Shown here in pieces: positions 30,942 through 39,166 of a DNA stretch of 64,000 bases (positions are counted from its first letter, which is position 1; every line of letters starts with the position of its first letter). The DNA is from Clostridiales bacterium (GTDB taxonomy: Bacteria; Bacillota; Clostridia; Christensenellales; Pumilibacteraceae). The stretch lies in NCBI GenBank assembly GCA_014799665.1, contig JAAVHP010000004.1, forward strand, positions 248,001 to 312,000, given 5' to 3'. Made by a program: the position numbers and the translations under genes. The notes under the pieces are model-generated. The model worked only from the letters and a program-made list of their open reading frames with translations, ran no database searches and was not told the origin of the DNA.

Positions 30942-32699
30942 ATGTTAAAGCTTTTTAAGTATTTAAAATCGATAGACTACGTGTTCATTGTTATATGCGC
31001 GGGGCTCGTGGTGGCGCAGGTGTACTTCGACCTTACCATGCCCGATTACACGCAAAAGCTTGTAAAGGAAGTGGTCAGGCTGGACGGAACCGTCGATATG
31101 TCGGCGGTGTGGCGCAACGGCGGGTGGATGCTGTTGTATGCGTTTTGCAGCGCGCTTTGCTCGATCATATGCGGGTTCTTTGCCGCGCGTACTGCCGCGA
31201 ACTTTGCAAAGACGCTTCGTAAAGAATTGTTCGAGCGCGTTACCTCGTTCTCGGCGGCGGAAATAAACAAGTTCGGCACGCCCAGTCTTATAACGCGCAC
31301 GACCAACGACGTTGTTCAAATGCAAAACTTTATTGCGATAGGCTTGCAGCTTTTGATCAAAGCGCCCGTGCTCGCGGTGTGGGCGATATGCAAGATTTCG
31401 GCGACCGCCGTCGAGTGGACGATAGCCACTGGCGTGGTCGTCGCGATAATAGTTGCCGTCGTTGCCGTGCTCATGATAATGTGCTTCCCGCGCTTCCGCC
31501 AGATCCAAAAGTTTATCGACGAGATGAATAACTCCGTGCGCGAGAACGTTACGGGCGTGCGCGTGGTGCGCGCGTTCAACGCCGAACAGTACCAGACCGC
31601 CAAGTTCGAAACGGTCAACGAAAAGATAAAGCGCAACCAGTTATTTACGTCGCGCTCGCTCGGGTTTATGATGCCCGTCATGACCGTTTGCTTGAACGGG
31701 CTTACGCTCGCGGTGTACTGGATAGGCGCGGCGCTTATCAATTCCACGCCGCTCGTCGGCAAGGAAGATATGTTCACCAGTATGACGGTGTTCACGCAGT
31801 ACGCCATGCAGGTAGTTATGGCGTTCATGCTGCTCATCATGATATTCATGATCCTGCCGCGGTGCGTGGTGTCGGCGCGGCGTATTGCCGAAACGCTCGG
31901 CACGCACCGTTCTATTCGCAGCGGCAGCGTAAAAAAAGTCGAGCATAAGGACGGCGTGCCTGTGCTTGAATTTAAGGGCGTAGATTTTGCATACGACCAC
32001 GGCTCGAACAAGGTTGTTAGCGATATTTCGTTCACAGTGAACAGGGGGGAGACGGTCGCGTTTATCGGCGCGACGGGCAGCGGAAAAACAACGGTCATCA
32101 ACCTTATCGAACGCTTCTACGACGTGGACGGCGGTGAGGTTTTGTTCAACGGCGTAAACGTTAAGGACTACGACGAGGAAGTGCTTAGGAACAGTATTTC
32201 GCTCGCGCCGCAGCGCGCCGTGCTGTTTAAGGGCGATATTCGCGGCAATGTGGCTTACGGCGAACAGACCGAGCCCGACGACGCGCGTATAAACCGCGCG
32301 CTCGATATAGCGTGCGCCGCCGAGTTTGTGAACGGACTGGAACAGGGCATAGCCTCGCCCGTAGCGCAGGACGGCACAAACTTTTCGGGCGGGCAAAAGC
32401 AGCGGCTGTCAATCGCGCGCGCAGTGTATAAGAACGCCGAGCTGATGGTGTTCGACGATACGTTCTCCGCGCTCGACTACAAGACCGATCTTGCGGTCAG
32501 AAAGAACATCGCCGAGAATATCGAGGACGCGACGGTAGTGCTCGTCGCGCAGCGTATCGGCACTATCATGCACGCCGACAAGATAATCGTTCTCGACGAG
32601 GGCAGGATAGTCGGCATGGGCACGCACAAGGACCTGCTCGAAAACTGTGCGGTGTACAAAGAGATCGCGCTCTCGCAATTATCGAAGGAGGAGTTGTAA
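30942..32699 (+). CDS. ABC exporter subunit 1 (degenerate ATP site)
   Basis: 585 aa, with a six-helix type IV exporter membrane domain (residues 1-320) and an NBD. Walker A is GATGSGKTTVINL, the signature NFSGGQKQRLSIARA is intact, but Walker B reads LMVFDDTFSALD (Asp instead of the catalytic Glu) and the switch histidine is Gln (VLVAQRIGTI). The protein thus supplies the functional signature to the composite site but cannot hydrolyse ATP at its own Walker site, as in heterodimeric multidrug exporters such as LmrCD or TM287/288. It is coupled to the partner gene (stop TAA, then 1 nt, then ATG). Confidence 0.93.
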   Translation: MLKLFKYLKSIDYVFIVICAGLVVAQVYFDLTMPDYTQKLVKEVVRLDGTVDMSAVWRNGGWMLLYAFCSALCSIICGFFAARTAANFAKTLRKELFERVTSFSAAEINKFGTPSLITRTTNDVVQMQNFIAIGLQLLIKAPVLAVWAICKISATAVEWTIATGVVVAIIVAVVAVLMIMCFPRFRQIQKFIDEMNNSVRENVTGVRVVRAFNAEQYQTAKFETVNEKIKRNQLFTSRSLGFMMPVMTVCLNGLTLAVYWIGAALINSTPLVGKEDMFTSMTVFTQYAMQVVMAFMLLIMIFMILPRCVVSARRIAETLGTHRSIRSGSVKKVEHKDGVPVLEFKGVDFAYDHGSNKVVSDISFTVNRGETVAFIGATGSGKTTVINLIERFYDVDGGEVLFNGVNVKDYDEEVLRNSISLAPQRAVLFKGDIRGNVAYGEQTEPDDARINRALDIACAAEFVNGLEQGIASPVAQDGTNFSGGQKQRLSIARAVYKNAELMVFDDTFSALDYKTDLAVRKNIAENIEDATVVLVAQRIGTIMHADKIIVLDEGRIVGMGTHKDLLENCAVYKEIALSQLSKEEL

Positions 32700-32700
32700 T

Positions 32701-34494
32701 ATGCCGCCTATGATGGGTAGAAGACGCGTTGGCAACGGCAAGCGCGAAAAAGCAGACATGAAATCGTTCGGCAAGCTTCTCAAATATTTGAAGGGATACT
32801 TGCCCGCAATAATCTCGGCAATACTGCTCGCGGTCGGCGGTGCGGTCTGCACTATAATCGGTCCGGAAAAAATTTCCGACCTGACCAACATGATAAAGGA
32901 CGGCTTGATCCTCGGCATAGATATGTCGGGCATAGCCGAGCTCTGTATTATCCTTATTATAATCTACGGCGTGGGCGCGATTGCTTCGTACGCGCAGCAG
33001 TTTATAATGGCGACCATAACTCAGCGCGCGAGCAAAAAGCTGAGGAGCGACATAAACGGCAAGATAAACCGTCTGCCGCTCAACTACTTCGACACGACCA
33101 CGACGGGCGATATTCTGAGTACCGTCACAAACGACGTCGACACCATTTCGCAAACGCTCGCGCAGAGCACCGCCAACCTCGTTTCGGCGGCGGCGCTGTT
33201 CATAGGCGTCGTAGTCATGATGTTCAAGGTCAACGCCATACTCGCCGCGGTCACGATCGCAGCGTCGCTACTCGGGTTCGTGCTCATGGCGATAGTGCTC
33301 AAAGCCTCGCAAAAGCACTTCGACCGCAAACAGGTTTTGCTCGGAGAAATGGACGGACAGATCGAAGAAGTGTTCGGGCACCACAATCTCGTCAAGGCGT
33401 ACAACGGCAAGCATGGTGAGCGCAAGCGGTTCTACAAGACCAACGACGGGCTGTTTTCCAGCAATTGGAAATCGCAGTTCCTTTCGGGCATCATGCAGCC
33501 GATAATGGCGTTCGTCGGCAACCTGTCGTACTTGCTCATTTTCGTCGTAGGTATCGCGCTTATCGATAAGGGCAGTACCGCCGTCGATATAGGCACGCTC
33601 ATGGCGTTCGTCATATACGCGCGGTTGTTCTCGCAACCGCTCGGCACGTTCGCACAAGCCATGACTTCCATACAGCAGGCGTCGGCGGCGAGCCGCAGAG
33701 TGTTCGATATTCTCGAAAAGGAAGAAATGCTCGGCGAGGACGAAAAGACCGTCAAGATCGACAAGCCGCGCGGCGACGTCACTTTCGATAATATCAAGTT
33801 CGGCTACACGCCCGATAAGGAGATAATCCACGGGTTCTCGGCGGAGCTCAAACGTGGGCAAAAGGTGGCTATTGTCGGTCCTACGGGCGCGGGCAAAACA
33901 ACTATCGTCAACCTTCTCATGCGCTTCTATGAGTTGGACAGCGGCGACATCAAGATCGACGGCACGTCTATAAAGGACATGAAGCGCGAGGACGTTCACG
34001 ACCTGTTCGACATGATCTTGCAGAACACCTGGCTGTTCGAGGGCACTATCCGCGACAACCTCGTTTACAATAAAGAGGGCGTGACCGACGAGGAGCTCGA
34101 TAAGGTCTGCGCTGCCGTAGGTCTCAAACATTATATAGAGTGCCTGCCTAACGGCTTCGACACGGTGATAGGCGAGGGCTCGGAGCTGTCCGAGGGGCAA
34201 AAGCAACAGCTGACTATCGCAAGAGCGATGATAAAGGACTCGCCGCTGCTCATACTCGACGAAGCGACGAGCAACGTCGATACCCGCACCGAGCTCGCCA
34301 TACAGAACGCTATGGATAAGCTCACCGAGGGCAGAACAAGCTTTGTAATTGCGCACCGCCTGTCGACTATCAAGAACGCGGACGTTATACTCGTTCTCAA
34401 AGACGGCGATATCATCGAGCAGGGCAATCACGAAGAACTTCTTGCGAAAGGCGGGTTTTACAGCGAGCTTTACAACGCGCAGTTCGACGAGTAG
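32701..34494 (+). CDS. ABC exporter subunit 2 (catalytic ATP site)
   Basis: 597 aa from ATG 32,701 (GGAGGAG 8 nt upstream; the longer frame from 32,647 overlaps subunit 1 and is not used). Membrane domain with six helices (about residues 25-315). The NBD has Walker A GPTGAGKTTIVNLL, Q-loop DMILQNTWLFEGT, signature ELSEGQKQQLTIARA (second Gly replaced by Glu), Walker B LLILDEATSNVDTRT with catalytic Glu, and H-loop VIAHRLSTI. The mutated signature here complements the mutated Walker B/H-loop of subunit 1, giving one active and one inactive site. It exports drugs or lipids; the substrate is unknown. Confidence 0.94.
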   Translation: MPPMMGRRRVGNGKREKADMKSFGKLLKYLKGYLPAIISAILLAVGGAVCTIIGPEKISDLTNMIKDGLILGIDMSGIAELCIILIIIYGVGAIASYAQQFIMATITQRASKKLRSDINGKINRLPLNYFDTTTTGDILSTVTNDVDTISQTLAQSTANLVSAAALFIGVVVMMFKVNAILAAVTIAASLLGFVLMAIVLKASQKHFDRKQVLLGEMDGQIEEVFGHHNLVKAYNGKHGERKRFYKTNDGLFSSNWKSQFLSGIMQPIMAFVGNLSYLLIFVVGIALIDKGSTAVDIGTLMAFVIYARLFSQPLGTFAQAMTSIQQASAASRRVFDILEKEEMLGEDEKTVKIDKPRGDVTFDNIKFGYTPDKEIIHGFSAELKRGQKVAIVGPTGAGKTTIVNLLMRFYELDSGDIKIDGTSIKDMKREDVHDLFDMILQNTWLFEGTIRDNLVYNKEGVTDEELDKVCAAVGLKHYIECLPNGFDTVIGEGSELSEGQKQQLTIARAMIKDSPLLILDEATSNVDTRTELAIQNAMDKLTEGRTSFVIAHRLSTIKNADVILVLKDGDIIEQGNHEELLAKGGFYSELYNAQFDE

Positions 34495-34522
34495 TTTTAT
34501 ATCCCAAAGTAAAGTTTTCTTG

Positions 34523-34548
34523 CCTACTTCTTTCGAAAAAGAAGTAGG
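34523..34548. terminator. CCTACTTCTTT hairpin terminator (family member 1)
   Basis: CCTACTTCTTT / AAAGAAGTAGG with a short loop. Near-identical hairpins recur at 55,641-55,678 and 63,073-63,100, and a variant at 38,865-38,893, so this genome reuses one terminator sequence. Confidence 0.7.
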
Positions 34549-34557
34549 GAAAACATA

Positions 34558-34586
34558 TTGACAAAATTCGCGTTTGTTGATACAAT
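34558..34586 (+). promoter_or_regulatory. sigma-A promoter of the Sel1-repeat gene
   Basis: TTGACA, 17 bp, TACAAT; predicted start near 34,593. Confidence 0.75.
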
Positions 34587-34631
34587 ATAAGAACCCGAAG
34601 TTTTTGCATACTAATGAGGGAAACAGGATCA

Positions 34632-36074
34632 GTGAACACGACTATCACTATTACAATAAGAACGTTGTCGGCGATTATCCCCACGTGGTACGTTACGCAA
34701 CACACCGTCGATATAATGTTCTATATTAATCTGTGTTTGTTGTTCTGCGCGTTCGTCGCAGCAACGTCGCTCATTGTCTTGTGCAAAAAAACTTCGTGCG
34801 CTATCGTGTGCGGACTTGCTTCCGTGCTTGTGTTCGGGTTCGGGTTCGTGTTGTTCGTTGTCCAGCTCGTGCTGTACACCATGTCGCACGACGGCACGCC
34901 ATACGCCGTGTATTTCTGCATGGCGCTGTTGTACTGCGGTTTCATCGTCGGCGGCGTGTATTGCGGAATGCTCTCGCGCAACTCGCACAAGGCGCTTTGC
35001 ATATCCGCGGCAATATGCTCGATCGTTCCGCCCGTCGGCGCAGTGCTTATGGTCATACTGTCGTACAAGATCAACCGCGACTCGCGCGGGCAGGAGCTGG
35101 TGTTCAACGGCTATGCGTACACGTATGCTGCGCTTGGCGAGTTCTGCGACGGGCATAAAGCCAAGTTTCTCGACAGCGCGGGCGACGCCAGCTTTGAAAA
35201 GCTCAACAAAAAGCAAACCAAGCGCAAGCTAAAAGACCTCAAACGCGAATCCAAAACGCCTGACGGCAAGTGCGCGTACGCTGCGGCGATATTAACGTAT
35301 ACGCCGTATAAATATAAGAAAGCGTTAAGGCTTTTCAACAAGGCGGCGGAAGCGCATTGCGTTCAGGCAATGTTCAACCTCGGCTGCTACTACGAAACGG
35401 GCAGTTACGTAAAAAAGGATATCAAGAAAGCCAAGAGCTTTTACACCAAAGCCGCCGACGCGGGCGATACCGACGCAGTTATGCGTTTGGCGCTTATCAA
35501 TATCGAGTACGGTAGCGCGCAGGACGGACTGCATATTCTCCAAGACAGAATGGAAGAGAACGGCGATATCTACGCCAAGTACAATATCGGCGTTTGCCAT
35601 GAGAAAGGTTTGGGCGTGACGCGCGACGTTATCAAAGCGGTGGAGATCTATACCGAGTGCGCCAATGCGGGTATGCTCGCCGCGCAGCGCCGAATATTCG
35701 CCATTGCGAGCCATAATATCAATTCCGCACAGAACGGTCAGTTTTTCCGCACGGTGACCGACCGCGAGTTTGTCGGCACGTTCAAGACCATGATCGACGG
35801 ACTTATCGAGATCAAGAAACGCCATGCCGCCGATGCCGCGGACAAGTTTCTGGAAGCGGTAAAAAAGCACGACAGCTGGGAAGGCGTTGCACGGTGCTTG
35901 GTCGGCACGCTGTATATCGATTGCGGCAAGCTTCCCGAGGACAGAAACAACGGCGCGGAGTATATCAAGTCGGCTATACCGCTCTATCCCGCCGCTAAGC
36001 ATATCTACACCGTGGTCTCGCGCGGCGATATAAACAAGAACAAAAAAGAAAATAAAGAAAATTACGGTACTTAA
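34632..36074 (+). CDS. membrane protein with C-terminal Sel1/TPR-like repeats
   Basis: 480 aa from GTG 34,632, which has GAGGG and AGGA upstream; ATG 34,614 is an alternative without a ribosome-binding site. Four hydrophobic helices lie in the first 150 residues (LCLLFCAFVAATSLIVL, CGLASVLVFGFGFVLFVVQL, FCMALLYCGFIVGGVYCGML, SIVPPVGAVLMVILSYKI). The rest is soluble and contains Sel1-like repeats: ALRLFNKAAEAHCVQAMFNL with GCYYETGSYV, KAKSFYTKAADAGDTDAVMR, and YAKYNIGVCHEKGLGV. These mediate protein-protein interactions. The function is unknown; a cytoplasmic scaffold tethered to the membrane is the likely architecture. It ends in a TACGGTACT / AGTACCGT hairpin. Confidence 0.7.
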   Translation: MNTTITITIRTLSAIIPTWYVTQHTVDIMFYINLCLLFCAFVAATSLIVLCKKTSCAIVCGLASVLVFGFGFVLFVVQLVLYTMSHDGTPYAVYFCMALLYCGFIVGGVYCGMLSRNSHKALCISAAICSIVPPVGAVLMVILSYKINRDSRGQELVFNGYAYTYAALGEFCDGHKAKFLDSAGDASFEKLNKKQTKRKLKDLKRESKTPDGKCAYAAAILTYTPYKYKKALRLFNKAAEAHCVQAMFNLGCYYETGSYVKKDIKKAKSFYTKAADAGDTDAVMRLALINIEYGSAQDGLHILQDRMEENGDIYAKYNIGVCHEKGLGVTRDVIKAVEIYTECANAGMLAAQRRIFAIASHNINSAQNGQFFRTVTDREFVGTFKTMIDGLIEIKKRHAADAADKFLEAVKKHDSWEGVARCLVGTLYIDCGKLPEDRNNGAEYIKSAIPLYPAAKHIYTVVSRGDINKNKKENKENYGT

Positions 36075-36156
36075 TCGGGAGTACCGTGCATACAATAGGG
36101 TATACGGGGCGAAGAAAATATTTTTAAAGAATTTTCGAAAAACCGATAAAAAACGC

Positions 36157-36185
36157 TTGACTTAAATTTTAAGTTGTAATATAAT
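36157..36185 (+). promoter_or_regulatory. sigma-A promoter without a downstream ORF
   Basis: TTGACT, 17 bp, TATAAT. A terminator follows about 105 nt later with no ORF in between, suggesting a small RNA. Confidence 0.75.
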
Positions 36186-36191
36186 TCAATT

Positions 36192-36297
36192 GTAATCAAC
36201 GTGATGCTGTTGTGCTAAACGATTACACCCCTTAAATCGCTCATCATTTTCCCCCTTATCATATAGCAAGGCGGTTGGTAGAAATACCAACCGTTTT
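36192..36297 (+). ncRNA. candidate small RNA of about 105 nt
   Basis: It starts at the predicted +1 of the promoter at 36,157-36,185 and ends at a clear terminator (CGGTTGGTA, GAAA loop, TACCAACCG, TTTT; 36,272-36,297). The body lacks an ORF: GTGATGCTGTTGTGC hits a stop. A pyrimidine-rich unpaired segment (TTTTCCCCCTTATC) might be an antisense seed. No known sRNA class is recognised. Confidence 0.5.
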
Positions 36298-36305
36298 GCA
36301 TTTAT

Positions 36306-36435
36306 ATGAAAATGCGTATGCATCGGCGGATACGGACTACGTTCGGCTCGCCGCCTTGGTCATGTACTTCTATGTACACTCCCGTCGGCGGCTCACCGAC
36401 TGTTGCCCGTCTGCGCCGCGCCTCCGCATTTTCAT
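36306..36435 (+). repeat. 130-bp hairpin element, copy 2
   Basis: Perfect outer arms ATGAAAATGCG / CGCATTTTCAT enclose the same interior blocks as copy 1 at 28,467. The outer arm sequence differs from that of copy 1 while remaining complementary. It sits between the sRNA terminator and the promoter of the surface protein gene. Confidence 0.75.
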
Positions 36436-36444
36436 GGCTTGGAC

Positions 36445-36493
36445 GGTTGCCCTCGGGTCATGTACGGGGGTGTACACTCCCCGTCGGGCAACC
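36445..36493 (+). repeat. partial hairpin related to the 130-bp element
   Basis: GGTTGCCC / GGGCAACC arms enclose TCGGGTCATGTA ... TACACTCCCCGTCGG, the same sub-motif as in the two 130-bp copies. It appears to be a stand-alone internal hairpin of the family. Confidence 0.6.
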
Positions 36494-36631
36494 TTGCTTT
36501 CCTGCTCTTGCACGGGTCTACGCACTCTCATATACGCTTTTGCCGTGTTTACTCGCAGTTCGCTTTCCGGGGACCACCGCAAGCGGTATCGGGCATTTCC
36601 TAATTCGCAATTCCTAATTATCTTTTATCAC

Positions 36632-36661
36632 TTGACAAAATGCGCTGTATAATGTTATATT
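36632..36661 (+). promoter_or_regulatory. promoter of the surface protein gene
   Basis: TTGACA, 18 bp, TATATT. A TATAAT at the shorter 11-bp spacing is also present but less plausible. Confidence 0.6.
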
Positions 36662-36715
36662 ATACACTGAATTATAAGCAGTCGGTTTTGTTATTTCCGC
36701 GGAGGGTAACGACTA

Positions 36716-38584
36716 ATGAGAGCAAAAGCAATTAATCTAAAATACATAATTATCGCGCTATTAGCGTGCCTTTCGGTCGCGGTATCGTTTGCGTTTGTGA
36801 CGATTGCGCACGCCGATGCCGAGCCGCAGGCGAGCGGCGCTATGATCCTTGCCGACGAGAGCGGCGAGGAAGGCGAAGAAGGCGAAACGCCCGACGCGAC
36901 TGCCGCGTTGTTTGTCGACGGCGAGGGCGCGCCTTACGCTATCGCCGATCGCGTTTACGGCGATACGACCGCGTTCGTCGTTCCCGTGCTAAAAAGCGGC
37001 GACGTTGACAAAGCCGATTACGGCACGGAAAGCGATACGGTAACGCTCGCGCTTTACTACGGCGACGAGATCATGCCCGTAGGCGAGGGCGATTACAATA
37101 CCTTTACGCGCAATATTTTCGATCACTATCTCACTCCCGTAATGCCCGCGGGCGATTACAGGCTTGAAATGACGGCGGGCGACGTGATCGAGGAAGTTAA
37201 GTTTACCGTCGGTAAACAAGAGATACCCGAAGACATGCTCAAAGATATCAACGCCGCGCTCAAAGGCAAAACGTTTGTTTACGAGTACGACGGCGAAAAT
37301 CATTTGTTCGACGAGCAGGCGAAAGCTGCGGTCGAAAAAGCGCTTCAAGCGAATGCTGTAAACGTCGAGGGTACTGTTTGGTCGCTCGATAAGTACGCAG
37401 CGCTCTGCGCCGATCTTAATCTCAGCTACAACCTTATGCGCCTGCACAGCGACGTATACTACGACTGGGAGTCGCTCGAAATAATGACCGTGCTTCCCGA
37501 CCGGTACGTGGTTTACTATAAGGTCGACAGCCCCAACTTCTATTCATCGACGGAGAAGCTCGGCGAGGGCGAGGCGCGCACCGATTACTTCTTCAACGTG
37601 GAAGTCGTAAGGTCCGTTCCCATTCCCGTCGTAAACGACAAGAGCTATACCGGCGAGCTGCAAAAGGCGGACGCCGCGGGCAATGATATTTACGTTGTCG
37701 CTGTCAATAACGGTGGCACGGAAGCGGGCGCGTACGACGTAGTGTTCACTTTCTACAAGCCCGACTTCTATATGTGGGAAGGTCAGACGCTCGAAACCAA
37801 GACCGACAGCATCAAAGTTACGTTCAGGATCAATCGTGCGGTCAATGATTGGACGGATAAGCCCGCCGTTACCGGCTGGGTCGCGGGAAAGTACAGCGAG
37901 GTCGATAACGCCGTTGTCGGCGCGGCGGAGTACGGCACCGTGCATATCGTCATCACCAACAGCGACGATACTGTAGTTTACGATAATGTCGCGGGCGTGA
38001 ATCATCTCGCGCGCGCCAGGGCGGGAGTGTATAATCTTTCCGCGACCGTAGAGGGCACCGCCGATTATAACGGCCTTTCGTATTCCGTGTTTGTCCGCGT
38101 GTTCGATAAAGCGGGGCTGCCGTGGTGGGCGATACTCGCTATCGTCGTCGGCGTACTGCTTATCGTCGCGCTCGTGATATTCATACTGTGGAAGAAAAAG
38201 GTGTTCCAGTTCCTTACCGATAAGCTCGTTTTGTCTATCCGCACCCGCGCCACGATCGACGCGACCATCGCCGCCGTGCGCGCTGCTAAGACAGCCGAGG
38301 AAGGTGAAAAGTCGGTGGCCGCCGCTAAGCGTAAGGAGGCCGCTGCTGCGCGTAAAGCCGAAGCGGAAGCCGAAAAGACCAAGACCGCAGAGGAACGCGC
38401 CGTAGCGCTCGAAGCCAAGGCGGACGCCGCCGACGCGCGCGTAGAAAAGATGCGCGCAAAAGCCGAAGCCATGCGTTTGCTCGCCGAGCGTGCGCGCGCC
38501 GAAGCCGCCGCGACATCGGATGGTGCTGACGGCGAAGAACAGGCGACCGATGAACAAGAACCCGAAACTGCGACGGAAGAATAA
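36716..38584 (+). CDS. large surface protein with cytoplasmic coiled-coil tail
   Basis: 622 aa. Residues 1-35 form a signal peptide (IIIALLACLSVAVSFAFVTI, cleavage after AHA). An acidic region (SGEEGEEGE) and beta-rich extracellular domains follow, including Ig-like segments such as YTGELQKADAAGNDIYVVAV and DWTDKPAVTGWVAGKYSE. A transmembrane helix lies at about 474-496 (WWAILAIVVGVLLIVALVIF, then KKK stop-transfer). The cytoplasmic tail is an Ala/Glu/Lys-rich coiled coil (EAAAARKAEAEAEKTKTAEE) of about 110 residues, ending very acidic. I do not recognise a family. The architecture suggests an envelope protein linking an external module to an internal scaffold. The following small coiled-coil gene may encode a partner. 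Confidence 0.65.
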   Translation: MRAKAINLKYIIIALLACLSVAVSFAFVTIAHADAEPQASGAMILADESGEEGEEGETPDATAALFVDGEGAPYAIADRVYGDTTAFVVPVLKSGDVDKADYGTESDTVTLALYYGDEIMPVGEGDYNTFTRNIFDHYLTPVMPAGDYRLEMTAGDVIEEVKFTVGKQEIPEDMLKDINAALKGKTFVYEYDGENHLFDEQAKAAVEKALQANAVNVEGTVWSLDKYAALCADLNLSYNLMRLHSDVYYDWESLEIMTVLPDRYVVYYKVDSPNFYSSTEKLGEGEARTDYFFNVEVVRSVPIPVVNDKSYTGELQKADAAGNDIYVVAVNNGGTEAGAYDVVFTFYKPDFYMWEGQTLETKTDSIKVTFRINRAVNDWTDKPAVTGWVAGKYSEVDNAVVGAAEYGTVHIVITNSDDTVVYDNVAGVNHLARARAGVYNLSATVEGTADYNGLSYSVFVRVFDKAGLPWWAILAIVVGVLLIVALVIFILWKKKVFQFLTDKLVLSIRTRATIDATIAAVRAAKTAEEGEKSVAAAKRKEAAAARKAEAEAEKTKTAEERAVALEAKADAADARVEKMRAKAEAMRLLAERARAEAAATSDGADGEEQATDEQEPETATEE

Positions 38585-38630
38585 CCCGTCGATCAAATAA
38601 AAATTAGGACATATAAAGGAGATAAGAATT

Positions 38631-38858
38631 ATGTCGTTGAAACGTGATCTTGCAAAGGAAATGCAGTTGATCGAGGAAGAAATCAAGGTGCTCGAAGCTA
38701 AGCGTACGCGTTCGCAAGCCGCGCTTATCGAGGCGATCATCAGCCGTCGCGATCCTGACGAAAACGAAATGCGGTATTTCAGAACGTATACCGCCGAGAT
38801 CGAGGTCAAGCGCGAGCGGCTTACCGAGATCACCAATCAGCTTAAAAACTTAGTTTAA
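38631..38858 (+). CDS. small coiled-coil protein
   Basis: 75 aa, almost entirely helical heptads: KEMQLIEEEIKVLEAKRTRS, then AALIEAI, then a hinge SRRDPDENE, then TAEIEVKRERLTEITNQLKN. AAAGGAGAT precedes ATG. It lies 46 bp after the surface protein gene, whose cytoplasmic tail is also a coiled coil, so a direct interaction is plausible. No known family recognised. Confidence 0.6.
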   Translation: MSLKRDLAKEMQLIEEEIKVLEAKRTRSQAALIEAIISRRDPDENEMRYFRTYTAEIEVKRERLTEITNQLKNLV

Positions 38859-38864
38859 TTTTTT

Positions 38865-38893
38865 GCCTTCTTTCTTGTGAACAAGAAAGAAGC
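38865..38893. terminator. hairpin terminator (variant of the CCTACTTCTTT family)
   Basis: GCCTTCTTTCTTGT / ACAAGAAAGAAGC, a near-perfect stem ending the surface protein and coiled-coil operon. Confidence 0.65.
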
Positions 38894-38916
38894 AAAGAAA
38901 ACTTTAAGTGAAATAA

Positions 38917-38957
38917 TAAAAGCCGTATCGAGCAAAAACTCTCGATATGGCTTTTTG
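38917..38957. terminator. second hairpin terminator
   Basis: AAAAGCCGTATCGAG / CTCGATATGGCTTTTT with one wobble pair; a strong intrinsic terminator usable in both directions. Confidence 0.75.
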
Positions 38958-38990
38958 TTTGTAAAAAATGGATAAGACGAACAACCGATA

Positions 38991-39042
38991 GCCTTCCCCA
39001 AATGGGGAAGGTGGCGGCGACGAAGGAGCCGACGGATGAGGG
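38991..39042. repeat. dispersed intergenic repeat, copy 2 (inverted relative to 23,858)
   Basis: It begins GCCTTCCCCAAATGGGGAAGG and ends GAGCCGACGGATGAGGG. It is the reverse complement of copy 1 apart from a few changes and the C-run expansion there. Confidence 0.7.
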
Positions 39043-39166
39043 CATTTATTTAATTTATCCTTCTCCCTGTCCCCCTGACTATCCCCGACAACATTCGCTT
39101 TCGCTATCATAAAAGCAACAAAACACGGCATACATTATACAGTATAATTAGAGATAGGTGAAGTGT

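Noticed and set aside
33268..34431. 387-codon minus-strand frame opposite ABC subunit 2
   Set aside because: The plus-strand frame has every ABC hallmark. The minus frame has no recognisable domain or start signal.
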